From Tuctoria greenei (Eukaryota; Streptophyta; Magnoliopsida; Poales; Poaceae), in assembly GCA_036927565.1 (NCBI GenBank), contig JAYESD010000007.1, forward strand, positions 130,980,230 to 131,044,229: a stretch of DNA of 64,000 nucleotides, given 5' to 3'. This document shows, piece after piece, positions 11,191-24,600 of this stretch. Position 1 is the first letter of the stretch. Each line of letters starts with the position of its first letter. The notes under the pieces are model-generated. The model did no database searches, was not told the DNA's origin, and saw only the letters and a list, made by a program, of their open reading frames with translations. The position numbers and the translations under genes are program-made.

Positions 11191-14100
11191 TCAATTTAAG
11201 CCATGAGGATGCATAACCCCTATTTCACTACGAATGTAACAAAAACGAGTGAAATCCAAAGGTTTGTAAAAATGTCAGCCAATTGTTGTTCGGTATCTAC
11301 ATGGTGCAGCACAATGTTTCCTTTTTCAACGTTATCTCGGAGAAAGTGATACCTAATGTCAATGTGCTTAGTTCTAGAATGTTGCACGAGGTTTTTAGCA
11401 ATGCAAATTGCACTAGTGTTATCACAGAACAGTGGAACACTATCTAGATTAACTCCATAGTCCTTAAGTGTTTGAACAATCCAAAGAGTTTGTGAGCAGC
11501 ACTAGCAACAGCTACATATTCAGATTCGGCTGTGGATTGTGCAACTGAATTTTGTTTTCTAGAGGACCAAGCAACAAGAGAATTACCAAGAAAATGACAA
11601 GCACCGGAAGTACTTTTCCTATAAATCCTACAACCCCCAAAATCAGCACCCGAAAAAGCTTTCAAAGTAACGGTTGAGGAAGAAGGAAGAAAAATGCCAA
11701 ATTCTTGGGTTCCATGTAAGTACCTGAGAATCCTTTTGACGGCTTGACGATGTGAAACACGTGGGGAAGCTTGAAACCGTGCACAAAGACATACGCTGAA
11801 TTGTATGTCCGGTCTTGATGCCGTGAGGTACAAAAGTGATCCGATCATGCTTCTATATTCTTTTTGATTCACAGATTCACTATCTTCATCAAGTTCAAGT
11901 GTTGTTGCTGTTCCCATTGGTGTCCGAAGAGGCTTGCTTTTGTCAGGAGGTCTTTGGTATACTTCATTTGATGCACAAAGGTACCCTCCTTGGTTTGCTT
12001 GATTTGCAGCCCCAAAAAGTAAGTGAGTTCACCCATCATACTCATTTCAAATTTGGAACTCATCATTGCTGAAAACTTGGACACAAGATCATGAGAAGCA
12101 CAACCAAAGATAATATCATCCACATACACTTGAACGAATAATGAGTCATTGCCATGCTTAAGCACAAAAAGAGTTTTATCAACATTGCCCATGGTAAACC
12201 CCTTTTCAACTAAGAATGTTTTTAACCTATCATACCATGCTCTAGGGGCTTGTTTGATACCGTATAAGGCTTTGGACAGTTTGTAAACATGATTAGGAAA
12301 ATCTGGATTTTCAAAACCCGGTGGTTGTTTGACATAAACCTCCTCTTCTATGTAGCCATTAAGAAAAGCACTTTTAACATCCATTTGATATAGCTTAATA
12401 CCTTTAGATGCTGCAAAAGCTAACAAAATTCTTATGGCTTCTAATCTAGCGACAGGAGCAAAAGTTTCATCAAAATCTAGACCTTCAACTTGAGTGAAAC
12501 CTTGAGCAACCAACCTAGCCTTATTCCTAACCACAAACCCATCCTCACTTTGTTTATTTTTAAATACCCATTTAGTTCCAATTAAAGTGTGACCTTGAGG
12601 TGGAGGTACAAGTTTCCAAACATTATTTCTTTCAACTTCTTGCATGGCAATAATCCAAGATTCATTAGTGAGTGCGTGTGATATATCTTTGGGTTCAAAA
12701 GAAGCAACAAAAGCAGAATGAGCATGAGAGTTTGGATCGCAAAACCTGGACCGTGTGACTCGTTCGTGCAAGCTTCCAATCATCTATTGTGGGAGATGAT
12801 CTTTATAAAACCGTAGGGGAACATATGTCTCACAAGCTTCTTCTTCATTAGGTTCATCGTAGATTGATGAGCTTGTGACTTGTGGACGATCAGGACCAGC
12901 ATAGGTGATACCCGGAGCTTGTTCAATGTCCGGAGCTGGACACGTGTTAACTTCGGAACTACCAGGCAGTATCACCGGCTCTTCTTCATCTTCGAAAATA
13001 CCCTCCCCCTGGGGATACGGATCTGGTCCTGCAACACCGGAGCTAGTACCTGGGCTAGCTTCATCAAAAGACACTTCACAATTCTCCACAATTTTGTTAG
13101 TGTCAAATAAAAGCACACGGTAGCCTCTAGTATGAGATGGATAACCAAGAAACATGCCATCAATGGATCTAGGTTCAAATTTATCAAGGTTACCATGTTT
13201 CTTAATAAAGCATATGCAGCCAAAGACCCGAAAGTATGTAACACTAGGCCTATGTCCAAACCAAAGCTCATATGGTGTTTTACCTAGCTTAGCACGCAAG
13301 AAAACACGATTTGAGACATAACAAGCGGTTGCTAACGCATCAGCCCAAAATTTCCTAGGAGTTTGATATTCATCAAGCATAGTCCTAGCCATCTCAACTA
13401 AGGTTCTGTTCTTTCTTTATACAACACTGTTTTGTTGAGGTACATATGGGGAAGAAAATTGATGATCTATTCTATTTTCAGCACAAAAGTGATCAAAAGA
13501 TTGATTTTTAAATTTAGTTCCATTATCACTTCTAATTGCTTTTATAGATCCTGGGTGATCAATTGATAATCTAAGAAATAAAGTTCTAAAGTGACTAAAA
13601 ACTTCATTCTTAGACGCCATAAAGTAAACCCAAGAGTATCTAGAATAATCATCAACAATCACAAGAACATACCATTTACCTCCGAAGGATTGAACACGTC
13701 AAGGTCCTACGGTGTCAAGATGCAAAAGTTGACATGGTTCAGTTGTCATGATCATTGTGAGAGGAGTATGTGAATCTGCAACCATCTTAGCATGTCTACA
13801 AGAAGAGCACACAATTTCTTTGTCCCCTTTAAGCTTAGACAGCCCATGTATGTGACCAAGAGCACTAACACGCGTTAGGTGATCAAAGCCTATGTGACCA
13901 AGTCTACGATGCCAAAAATATAAGTACTTTGAATCATTAGCAACTAGACACCTATGCTTAGAGGAAGACATATCAAAATCATCTTTAAAAACTCTTCCAA
14001 ACCGAGACATGTTAAAAATAAGCTCACTATTTGAACCTACAACTTTGCAGCAGTTTTTATTGAAAATAATTTCTAGTTTTTCATCTAGCAATTGTGCAAC

Positions 14101-14334
14101 AGAAAGCAAGTTGTATTTCAAATTTTTGACAAGTGCCACATCCTTCAAAGTGTAGTGATCATTTACTCTAACCGAACCCTTAGCAATTATAGGAGTTGAA
14201 GAATTATCGGCAAAAGTAACATTCTCTACAAGTGACACAAAAGAGAGAGAGGAGAACCAATCTTTGTTACCGGTCATGTGGTGTGAGCAACCTGAATCCA
14301 CAATCCAAATGTTCTCCTTCCTCAAACGTGTAAC
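11191..14334 (-). pseudogene. pol: copia pol (protease, integrase, RT, RNase H), broken
   Basis: Aligns along its length with pol of copy 2. Protease starts near 14310 (WIVDSGCSHHMTG), GAG-pre-integrase WHRRLGHIG and SSCRHAK, integrase DDYSRYSWV and SDNGTKF with the catalytic Glu lost (PQQNSVV followed by a stop near 13417), RT with VYVDDIIFGC, RNase H up to 11191. Breaks: stop at 13414-13416, stop at 12781-12783 between linker and RT, frameshifts near 11920 and 11490. Such a protein cannot be functional. Confidence 0.9.
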
Positions 14335-15510
14335 CTACATAGAAGCACAATACGTCGATGACTCAATACTGGGGTTAGTCAAAAGGCATTTAGGAATCCA
14401 GTACTGAGTCACACGACGTGCAGCAGGAAAAACACGCGAAAGCTGGGACAAAACAACAGGTTTATGAGTCAAAGTTTGAGATTTTTTATTCTTAACTACT
14501 GACCTATAAGGTGTTACTTGTGTAGCACAAAAATCAGTAGCTCCGGAGGCAAAAACAGAAGGTCTGGAGGTAAACTTTGAATGTTTTTGACTCAAAACGG
14601 CAGGTTGGACATTCGGTTCAATGTGTACAGCAAATTTTGCATGAAAGTTATGAGATCTAGCAACCATTCTTTCCCTTTTCTGTTGTTTAGCTAGTCTATA
14701 ACAAAAATCTATGACATGACCGTCTCTACCACAGAAGGTACAATGAAATTTAACTTTGTGTTCATGTCTAGATGAGCAAGCAATATTTTTATTTAAAACC
14801 GAATGTGACAACACTCCTGCAGATTTGAAAACCACTCCTTTTTGTTTAGGAACTGTTTGAATCAAACCACTTCCTAATGACTTTAAAATTTTAGGTGGAT
14901 GTGCCTTAGCATGAGCATGAGAATCAAAACCTAAACCAGTTTTATCATTGCAAGACTTGGAAGAATTTAGCAGTAAGTTTAGGTTCTTATTCCCATTACA
15001 AAACTGATCTAATGTCCTATGCATGTAATCAAGTTTATTGGATAGATCAAGGCAATTTTCACATGAAGTTTTTCCTTTTATTTTGCAATTGGAACAAAAT
15101 TTAACTTCATGAGAACATAAAGCATTGTTCAATATAGAAATTTCATTCATAGCATCCTGTAGTTTCTTATCAAGATCATCACAAGTAGAACAATGCAATT
15201 CAATTGTAGAACAGCTAGAATCTTTCAAGTTTTTATCATTAAGTGCAGCAAGCTCTTTGTTCTTTTCAATTTCTAACTCAAGTTTATCAAGTGTGGAGGT
15301 GTGCGCACTTCTTAATGAGGACAATTGTTCATATATTAAATCACATGAGGAACATGCATCATCACTAGGAATCAAAGTTTTTAAACGGTTGATTTCAGAT
15401 TCTAGTGGTTCAATTTTAGCAGCACTATCCCTAAGCTTTTTGTCCTTTTTCTTAACAATAACAGTGGCACGAGAAATAGCATCACACATTTCTTCGCAAG
15501 TAGGACATAC
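14335..15510 (-). other. Intron-like segment encoding an extended Gag (coiled coil, CxxC repeats, second CCHC)
   Basis: 1176 bp on the minus strand, starting GTATGT after ...GAAGAG and ending TTCTATGTAG before GTTACACG; a CTAAC branch-point-like motif lies about 40 nt before the AG. Its length is 392 codons and it is open in the gag frame until its last codon, TAG, whose AG is the putative acceptor. It encodes a coiled coil with five CxxC pairs (CPTC, CSSC, CSTC, CSNC, CENC), a second CCHC knuckle (CTFCGRDGHVIDFC) and the WIPK motif usually seen just before copia protease. Copy 2 lacks exactly this segment. Either a facultative intron or a deletion between AGGT repeats in copy 2. Confidence 0.65.
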
Positions 15511-16627
15511 CTCTTCATTGTCGCTGTTGTGTTCTGCCTCCTCCATACTTGATCTTTACTTGCCCGCCATAAAGCACAAGTTTGCCAAATCATCTTCATC
15601 TTCATCACTTCCAATGTCCACGTCACTTGAACTGAACTCTTGAAGCGCGGTGATGAAACTGTTGATCATCTTGCATCCTATGGTACCTTTCTTCTTGTTG
15701 GAATTTCCAGAGGAGGTCCAGAACTTGCTTTGTTTTTCTTCCCGGGTGGTCGGACCTGAAAGGTTAGGGCATTCTGTACGAAAGTGTCCTGTTTTACCAC
15801 ATTTAAAATAGCGTTGAGGTCCGGAGTTTCCTCTCCTTCTAGTTCTCACATTTTGCAATGCTTTTGAGAATCTAGTAGATATGAGTGCCAACTCCTCTTC
15901 TAGAAATTCTTCGATGTGCTCCAGGGTTAGTGAGGACAACAAAGCAAGAGTATTGCAAGATGATGATTGGCCGGAGCTAGACATATCACGTTGTGAAACA
16001 AATGCAATAGACTTATTTGGGTTCTTACGTGCTAGGATGTCAATTTCATGAGTTTTTAGTTTAGAATAGAGTACATCTAATGTAAGAGAACTCATGACAG
16101 TAGATTCATGAATTAGATGTGACTTTCATCTCCCAAATTGACATATCTAATGCACTTAGCAATTGCCTAGCATTTTCAGCATATGAAAAATTAACATTGA
16201 CACTACGCAAGTTGCTGAGAATTTTATTAAAGCGAGCAAAAAGGTCATCAATAGACTCACCAGGTTGCATCTCGAAGCGCATGTATTCCTTTTTGAACAT
16301 GTCTTACCTTACCTCTTTAATCGTGTTGGATCCTTCGTGGTAGTCACAAAGTTCTTTCCACACATCGTATGCAGATCGGAGGTGTGCAACACGGTCGAAG
16401 TCGCTTTGAGTTAATCCTTGTATGATCAAGTTCCGAGCCTTGTTGTTGTTGTCGACATCTCTCAGATTTGTAGCTGTAACTTGATCGTTTGATGGCACTT
16501 CGTAAGGCTTGTATACCTTCTCCCATATTGCAAAGCCTTGTGCCTGGATGAAAGCCTCTATGCGTGCCTTCCAATCCTGGAAATCAATACCAGCAAACAC
16601 ACAAGGTTTGGCGGAGTACTTCTCCAT
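15511..16627 (-). pseudogene. gag: copia gag first part (UBN2 domain and CCHC knuckle), broken
   Basis: Starts at the ATG 16627-16625 (MEKYSAKPCVFAGIDF), matching copy 2. UBN2-type Gag core, then the knuckle FKCGKTGHFRTEC, preceded by YFKC where copy 2 has CFEC, so the first Cys is lost (Cys to Tyr). Frames break near 16303 and 16100, and a TAA follows MAGK at about 15556. Copy 2 is open at all these sites. Confidence 0.88.
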
Positions 16628-16675
16628 GATGATTAGTCAAAAACACGTGCAAATCACAAATATTAGAGCACCGTG

Positions 16676-16687
16676 GCTCTGATACCA
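16676..16687 (-). other. Primer binding site, initiator tRNA-Met
   Basis: Minus strand TGGTATCAGAGC, a perfect match to the common plant iMet primer site, two bases inside the 5' LTR border at 16690. Confidence 0.9.
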
Positions 16688-16689
16688 AT

Positions 16690-18516
16690 TGTAGGATCGA
16701 AGAGCACGTTAAAAGCTACCAGAGGGGGGGGTGAATGGTAGATTTAAAAATCTTACGCAACGGAAACAATTAAACCCCAACCTCTTCGGCAGAAAAACGA
16801 TCTCTTAAAGAATTTGTGTGTGAGACTAATCTAAATATGTTTCACCATGACAAAAGTGATGGATATCAGAGAGAATCAAGTCACGAAGACAACACAAAAG
16901 GAATCACTCAAATCCGTCGATAAAAACTCAAGCTATAATCGAAAGATCAAACAATGGTCAATCTGCCCTACCTGAGAAAAAACAGTTCTGGAATGCTGCA
17001 AAGAAACTCGTGTAGATCAGAAACCACAAATCCAATGACCGTGAAATTTTGACATATGATAGACAATAAAGTTGTGAAGACAACCCAAAAGAATCACGTC
17101 AATTAGATCTGTAAAATTCGAGTTATGATAAAACCACCGACAAAAGGTAGTGCTGTCCAGAAACTCGACGAGTAAAACTTGTCTGGAACAAGTCGGACGA
17201 ACAAGGCACAAAAGTTCCTTCAAACTATGAATTTTATTCAATCAAACACAAGAGGAACAGCCCCAAAGTCGTACACCACGAGCTCTGGGCTCCCTTGCTT
17301 ATATAACCAGCCCTTAGGCTAACCCAATATCAACTAGGACTCCAATCCTACTCAGATCACGAATCGTAACTTTCCATAACTGCTCAAGATTCTTCTATAC
17401 GCAGATAGAAGCAATCTTAAGACTTCCAAACACCTTAGGAACATATCCCACATTCCTAAACAACTCAAATTCGTGACCCACACGAAATCCTATCATAACC
17501 AACTCAAATCTTTCCATATTTGAGTCAAACCCGACTCAGCGGCAGCCTGAGTCCATAACCTAGTCGGTTGGACCTTTCCGACCAACTCTTTACGTCCACA
17601 TATCTTCATCATGTCTCGGAACCATGTAGCCACGTCCATGCACTCCTTGCATATGTGCAAACATCTTCCAACGACGTCCACGATACCTTCATATGCATTG
17701 TTCTTGATTCAATCATGCTGCGCAACCTCCTGATCAGCTCAACCACAATTCCTCCTGAATTTGGTTGTTGGAACCTCATCTCCTCCCTAAGACTAGTCCA
17801 ATGGATCCCGTCACCAGCCATGTCTTGAAATCAACCAACACATGTACATGAATAAACAACCAATCCATACGATCCCCAGTCCTCGACTTGACTCAAGTTA
17901 GTTCCGAACACAACACCCTACGTGAGAACCTCACATAAGCATGTTGCAAAACCACAATAACATGATATCATCCATATCAACCAAAACGCACCAAAAAATT
18001 AGCAAATGAATACTAAGCAATCTTTCCAACAATGTAAAGCAAGTATGAAACATTGCAAATGAAAAGCAGAAGCACTACGGTCAAGTTCCGGACCTTGCCA
18101 GAGCAACCCGGACCTTGAGCCGGAGCTAACAAAAGCTAGTAGAACCTAGCGCCAGAGCTTAAAAAACTAGCAGGACCTAGCGCTGGAGCTAACCAGAACT
18201 AGTCGGAACTAGTAATCCCAAAAGCCGGAGCTAGAAAAATCAACTTCGGAGCTTAGCAAAAACATTGCGGAGCTATCAAAAACATGTCGGAGCTAAAGAC
18301 AAAACTTCACCGGAGCTGATCAAAGCTAGTCGGACCTAGCATCAAATGTAACTGGAGCTACCCAAACCAAGCCGGACCTACCGTCGGACCTTGCTGTAGC
18401 TCAGAGCTAGAGTCAGACCTTGATAAAAAGGTGTTTTGGTGATATTCAAAACTTTTATCATCAAAGCCAAGTGTATTCACTACAAGCCAATGTATTCAGC
18501 ACAGATAGGTCTTACA
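16690..18516 (-). repeat. 5' LTR of copia copy 1
   Basis: About 1827 bp, TGTAGG...TTACA. Clearly diverged from its partner at 8302-10171 by many substitutions and a roughly 38-bp indel in the CCGGAGCT block. Followed by the second copy of GAAGG. Confidence 0.93.
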
Positions 18517-18521
18517 GAAGG

Positions 18522-18698
18522 ACTTGGCAGAGCGGAGAAACCACATTCACCTCCGAGAGAGAGAGCTCAATGACCAAGAGAAACATGTGGCCGAAATGAT
18601 CCAACTACATGCTAAGGAAGTTGAACGCTTCTCCAAGGAGGGTTCTGCGGAACTCTTGGCTCCCAGGAGATCACTGGAGGAGCTTAATAGCTTGAGAG
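18522..18698 (+). pseudogene. Antisense extra ORF of Tat-type gypsy, piece 2
   Basis: 177 bases of open plus-strand frame between two copia insertions, rich in Glu, Lys, Arg and Leu (LRERELNDQEKHVAEMIQLH, LEELNSLR), so probably coiled coil. Removing the copia elements and one target copy each leaves pieces 1, 2 and 3 in a single frame. Composition matches the C-terminal part of extra ORFs in grass Tat elements. Confidence 0.65.
18694..18698 (+). repeat. Target site duplication GAGAG of copia copy 2
   Basis: GAGAG before the LTR at 18699 and again at 27877-27881 after the second LTR. Confidence 0.95.
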
Positions 18699-20604
18699 TG
18701 TAGGATCGAAGAGCACGTGAAAAGCTACCAGAGGGGGGGGTGAATGGTAGATTTAAAAATCTTACGCAGCGGAAACAATAAAACCCTAATCCCTTTGGTA
18801 GAAAAACGATCTGTTAAATAAATCGTGTATGAGACTAATCTAAACGTGTTTCACCGTGACAAAAGTGATAGATATCAGAGAGAATCAAGTCACGAAGACA
18901 ATACAAAAAGAATTACTCAAATCCGTTGAGAACAACTCAAGTTATGATCAAAAGATCAAACACTGGTCAATCTGACCTACTCGAGAAAAACAGTTTCTGG
19001 AATGCTGAAAAGAAACTCGTGTAGCACAAAAACCACAAATCCAATGACCGTGAAATTTTGGCAGATGATAGTTAATCAAGTTGTGAAGACAACCGAAAAA
19101 GAATCACGTCAATTGGATCAGTAAAACTCGAGTTATGCTAAAACCACCGTCGAAAGGTAGTGCTGTCCAGAAACTCGACGAGTAAAACTTGTCTGGAACA
19201 AGTCGGACGACCAAGGCACAAAAGTTCCTTCAAACTATGAATTTTATTCAATAGAACACAAGAGGAACAGCCCCAAAGTCGTCTACCACGAGCTTTGGCC
19301 TTCCCTTGCTTATATAACCAGCCCTTAGGCCATCCCAATACAACTAGAACTCTAATCCTAATCCGATCACAATCGGAACTTACCATAACTGCTCAAGATT
19401 CTTCTATACGCAGATAGAAGCAATCTTAAGACTTCCAAACACCTTAGGAACGTATCCCACATTCCTAAACAACTCAAATTCGTGATACACACGAAATCCT
19501 AACATAACCAACTCGATACTTCCCATACCGAGCCATAACCAACTCTGCCGCAGCCAAAGTCTTCAACCGATACGATCCGATCCTTCCAATCAGATCTTCC
19601 TCCCATAATCCGTCTCTAGAAGCATATTGCCACGTCATGCACCGCATGCATACGTGCGAACACCTTCCTTCGACCTTCATATGCACTGCCCTTGATTCAA
19701 TCATCCTGCGCGACCTCCTGACCCGCTCAACCACAGTTCCTCCCGAACTTGGTTGTTGGAACCTCATCTCCTCCTGAGACTAGTCCAATGGATCCTGTCA
19801 CCAGCCATGACTTGAAGTCAAGCAACACCTGCACATGAATAAACAAACAATCCATACGAGCCCAAGTCCTCGACTTGACTCACGTTAGTTCCGAACACAA
19901 CACCTTACGTGAGAACCTCACATAAGCATGTTGCAAAACCACAGTAGAAAACGATATCAACCGTATCATCCAAAACGCACCAAAAACTTAGCAAATGAAT
20001 ACTAAGCAATCTTTCCAATCTTGTAAAGCAAGTACGAAACATTGCAAATAAGCAGTAGAAGCACTTTGGTCAAGTTCCGGACCTTGCCAGAGCAACCCGG
20101 AGCTTGAGCCGGAGCTAACAAGAAACACTGCAGTCAGGTTCCGGACCTTGCCAGAGCAACCCGGAGCTTGAGCCGGAGCTAACAAGAGCTAGTGAACCTA
20201 GCGCCGGAGCTTACCAAAACTAGTAGATCCTGGATCCGGAGCTTACCAAAACTAGTCGGAACTAGTCAACCCAAAACCGGAGCTAGACAAAGTAATTCGG
20301 AGCTTAGCAAAAACATGTCGGAGCTATCAGATATATGCCGGAGCTATCTAAGACATGCCGGAGCTAAACATAAAGCTCACCGGAGCTAACTAAAGCTGGT
20401 CAGACCTTACCAAGAAGCCGGACCTAGCATCTAACGTAGCCGGAGCTACCCAAAACAAGCCGGACCTATCGCCGGACCTTGCTGTAACTCGGAGCTAGAG
20501 TCGGACCTTGATAAAAAGGTGTTTTGGTGATATTTAAAACTTTTATCATCAAAGCCAAGTGTATTCACTACAAGCCAATGTATTCAGCACACATAGGTCT
20601 TACA
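18699..20604 (-). repeat. 3' LTR of copia copy 2
   Basis: 1906 bp, TGTAGG...TTACA. Contains a CCGGAGCT-type repeat block (about 20095-20510). Practically identical to 25971-27876. Confidence 0.97.
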
Positions 20605-21609
20605 ATCTCCCCCTTGATGAATGCATTGGCAACACCATTTAAAATCCGAACATTGGCTTATTCACATAAAAGTTTTGAAAACAACTTCTCCCCTTTTGTA
20701 AAACAAACGTAAATGAAAATCTCTCTCCCTTTTGAAAATGAAAATGTCTCCCCCTTTATTATCTCTCCTTTTTTTTTAATGTGTGATTAATCTCTCCCCC
20801 TTTGACAATGTATTCAGCAAGGTAAAAGAGAAATTTTAATTGTTATGAGATATAAACAAATTATCTCTCCGTCTTTAGTTGTTATAACATATACTTATAA
20901 ACAAAGCTCATCCAAGTCATACTATCAAGGAACTTACACTATCACATCAATGAGATACATAATGTAGTGTAAGCCATGCTAGAGAGCAAGTGTGATTTTC
21001 AATTTTAGCAGGTCATGATCTCACAAACTTAACTATTTCAAAACCTGAAAGCATGACACAAGTTGCTGTATTTTATTATTTTCAAAGCATAAATCTAGAT
21101 CATATGATATTTGCAAGAGATTATATGCGCATCTGCCTTATTCTAACCAACCAAGCCAAGCCTATGTCATTTGACAATCAGAAGCTTAAGGACATGGTTT
21201 TAGTCATACACAACTTCTTCCAAGTTCATATCTAAGTGCAATGACAAGCCATCTCGAAAGAAGAAGTGCGATGCATGCATATTCTCTTGATCTTTTCTCA
21301 ATTTATATTTGTTCATAAAAACTCAACATGTGAGTTGATTACTTGATAAATTCTTAATGATTAAAAGCATTTGTGAGCATGTAACAAGTTCAAAACAGCA
21401 AGAAAGTTCGACCATGACCAGATTTAGTGTAAGTAATTATTCCAATTACTAGACATGGCAAAAACTACAAAAAGTATAACACGAGTAATGTAGTAAGAAC
21501 TTTCAGCATGTAGAAGGAATCACAAAGTCATATATGTATGAAATAATATGCTCATATTATCTTAATTTCAGATTCACACATAGACTTCCTAAGTTTCAAA
21601 AACTCCCCC
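20605..21609 (-). other. 3' untranslated region with several polypurine tracts
   Basis: Minus-strand purine tracts of the AAGGGGGAGA type at the LTR border (20605-20615) and near 20690, 20746 and 20791, and one after the pol stop (about 21602). The remainder is AT-rich and noncoding. Confidence 0.75.
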
Positions 21610-24600
21610 TCAATTTAAGCCATGAGGATGCATAACCCCTATTTCACTACGAATGTAACAAAAACGAGTGAAATCCAAAGGTTTTGTAAAAATGTCAGCC
21701 AATTGTTGTTCGGTATCTACATGGTGAAGCACAATGTTCCCTTTTTCAACATTATCACGGAGAAAGTGATACCTAATGTCAATGTGCTTAGTTCTAGAAT
21801 GTTGCACGGGGTTTTTAGCAATGCAAATAGCACTAGTGTTATCACAGAACAGTGGAACACAATTTAGATCAACCCCATAGTCCTTAACTGTTTGAACAAT
21901 CCAAAGAATTTGTGAACAAGCACTAGCAGCAGCTACATACTCAGATTCGGCTGTGGATTGTGCAACTGAACTTTGTTTTCTAGAGGACCAAGCAACAAGA
22001 GAATTACCAAGAAAATGACAAGCACCGGAAGTACTTTTCCTATCAATCCTACAACCCCCAAAATCAGCATCCGAAAAAGCTTTCAAAGAAACGATTGAGG
22101 AAGAAGGAAGAAAAATGCCAAATTCTTGAGTTCCATGTAAGTACCTGAGAATCCTTTTGACGGCTTGACAATGTGAAACACGTGGGGAAGCTTGAAACCG
22201 TGCACAAAGACATACGCTGAATTGTATGTCCGGTCTTGATGCCGTAAGGTACAAAAGTGATCCGATCATACTTCTATATTCTTTTTGATCCACGGATTCA
22301 CCATCTTCATCAAGTTCAAGTGTTGTTGCTGTTCCCATTGGTGTCCGAAGAGGCTTGCTTTTGTCCATGTTGAAGCGTCTTAGGAGATCTCTGGTATACT
22401 TTGTTTGATGCACAAAGGTACCCTCCTTGGTTTGCTTGATTTGCAGCCCCAAAAAGTAAGTGAGTTCACCCATCATACTCATTTCAAATTCGGAACTCAT
22501 CATTGCTGAAAACTTGGACACAAGATCATGAGAAGCACAACCAAAGATAATATCATCCACATACACTTGAACGAATAATGAGTCATTGCCATGATTAAGC
22601 ACAAAAAGAGTTTTATCAACCTTTCCCATTGTAAACCCCTTTTCAAGTAAGAATGTTTTTAACCTATCATACCATGCTCTAGGGGCTTGTTTGAGACCAT
22701 ATAAGGCTTTGGACAGTTTGTAAACATGATTAGGAAAATCTGGATTTTCAAAACCTGGTGGTTGTTTGACATAAACCTCCTCATCTATGTAGCCATTAAG
22801 AAAAGCACTTTTAACATCCATTTGATATAGCTTAAAACCTTTAGATGCTGCGAAAGCTAACAAAATTCTTATGGCTTCTAATCTAGCGACAGGAGCAAAA
22901 GTTTCATCAAAATCTAGACCTTCAACTTGAGTGAAACCTTGAGCAACCAACCTAGCCTTATTCCTAATCACAACCCCATCCTCACTTTGTTTATTTTTAT
23001 ATACCCATTTAGTTCCAATTAAAGTGTGGCCTTGAGGTGGAGGTACAAGTTTCCAAACATTATTTCTTTCAAAATTTTCTAACTCTTCTTGCATGGCAAT
23101 AATCCAAGATTCATTAGTGAGTGCGTGTGATATATCTTTAGGTTCAAAAGAGGCAACAAAAGCAGAATGAGCATGAGAGTTTGGATCGCAAAACCTGGAC
23201 CGTGTGACTCGTTCATGCAAGCTTCCAATCATCTGTTGTGGGGGATGATCTTTGTAAAAACGTAGGGGAACAGATGTCTCACAAGCTTCTTTTTCATTAG
23301 GTTCATTGTAGATTGATGAGCTTGTGATTTGTGGATGATCAGGACCAGCAGAGGTGACAGCCGGAGCTTGTTCAATGTCCGGAGTTGGACACGTGTCAAC
23401 TTCGGAACTACCAGGCAGTATCACCGGCTCTTCTTCATCTTCGAAAATACCCTCCCCCTGAGAATATGAATCTGGTCCTGCAACACCGGAGCTAGTACCT
23501 GGGCTAGCTTCATCAAAAGACACTTCACAAGTCTCCACAATTTTGTTAGTGTCAAGTAAAAGAACACGGTAGCCTCTAGTATGAGATGGATAACCAAGAA
23601 ACGTGCCATCATTGGATCTAGGTTCAAATTTATCAAGATTACCATGTTTCTTAACAAAGCATTTGCAACCAAAGACCCGAAAGTGTGTAACACTAGGCCT
23701 ATGTCCAAACCGGAGCTCATATGGTGTTTTACCTAGCTTAGTACGCAAGAAAACACGATTTGAGACATAACAAGCAGTTGCTAATGCATCAGCCCAAAAT
23801 TTCCTAGGGGTTTGATATTCATCAAGCATAGTCCTAGCCATCTCAACTAGGGTTCTGTTCTTTCTTTCTACAACACCGTTTTGTTGAGGTACATATGGTG
23901 AAGAAAATTGATGATCTATTCTATTTTCATCACAAAAGTGATCAAAGAATTGATTTTTAAATTCAGCTCCATTATCACTTCTAATTGCTTTTAATGATCC
24001 TGGGTGATCAATTGATAATCTAAGAAATAAAGTTCTAAAGTGACTAAAGACTTCATTCTTAGACGCCATAAAATACACCCAAGAATATCTAGAATAATCA
24101 TCAACAATAACAAGAGCATACCATTTACCTCCGAAGGATTGAACACGTGAAGGTCCTACGGTGTCAAGATGCAAAAGTTGACATGGTTCAGTTGTCATGA
24201 TCATTGTGAGAGGAGTATGTGAACCTGCAACCATCTTAGCATGTCTACAAGAAGAGCACACAATTTCTTTGTCCCCTTTTAGCTTAGGCAGCCCACGTAT
24301 GCGATCAAGAGTACTAACACGCGTTAGGTGATCAAAGCCTACGTGACCAAGTCTACGATGCCAAAAATATAAGTCATTTGAGTCATTTGCAACTAGACAC
24401 CTATGCTTAGAAGAAGACATACCAAACTCAGCTTTAAAAACTCTTCCAAACCGAGACATGTTAAAAATAAGCTCACTATTTGAATCTACAACTTTGCAGC
24501 AGTTTTTATTGAAAATAATTTCTAGATTTTCATCTAGCAATTGTGAGACAGAAAGCAAGTTATATTTCAAATTTTTGACAAGTGCCACATCCTTCAAAGT

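Larger units (their letters stand above)
8302..18516 (-). mobile_element. copia family B (Sirevirus-like), copy 1, full-length but degenerate
   Basis: A 10.2-kb element with TG...CA LTRs (8302-10171 and 16690-18516), iMet primer site, several polypurine tracts and a 5-bp duplication. Gag and pol are both present but carry stops and frameshifts. The two LTRs differ at several percent of sites and by an indel of about 38 bp near 9780-9820, so the insertion is much older than copy 2. It differs from copy 2 by an extra 1176-bp segment in gag (14335-15510) with intron-like borders. Confidence 0.93.
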
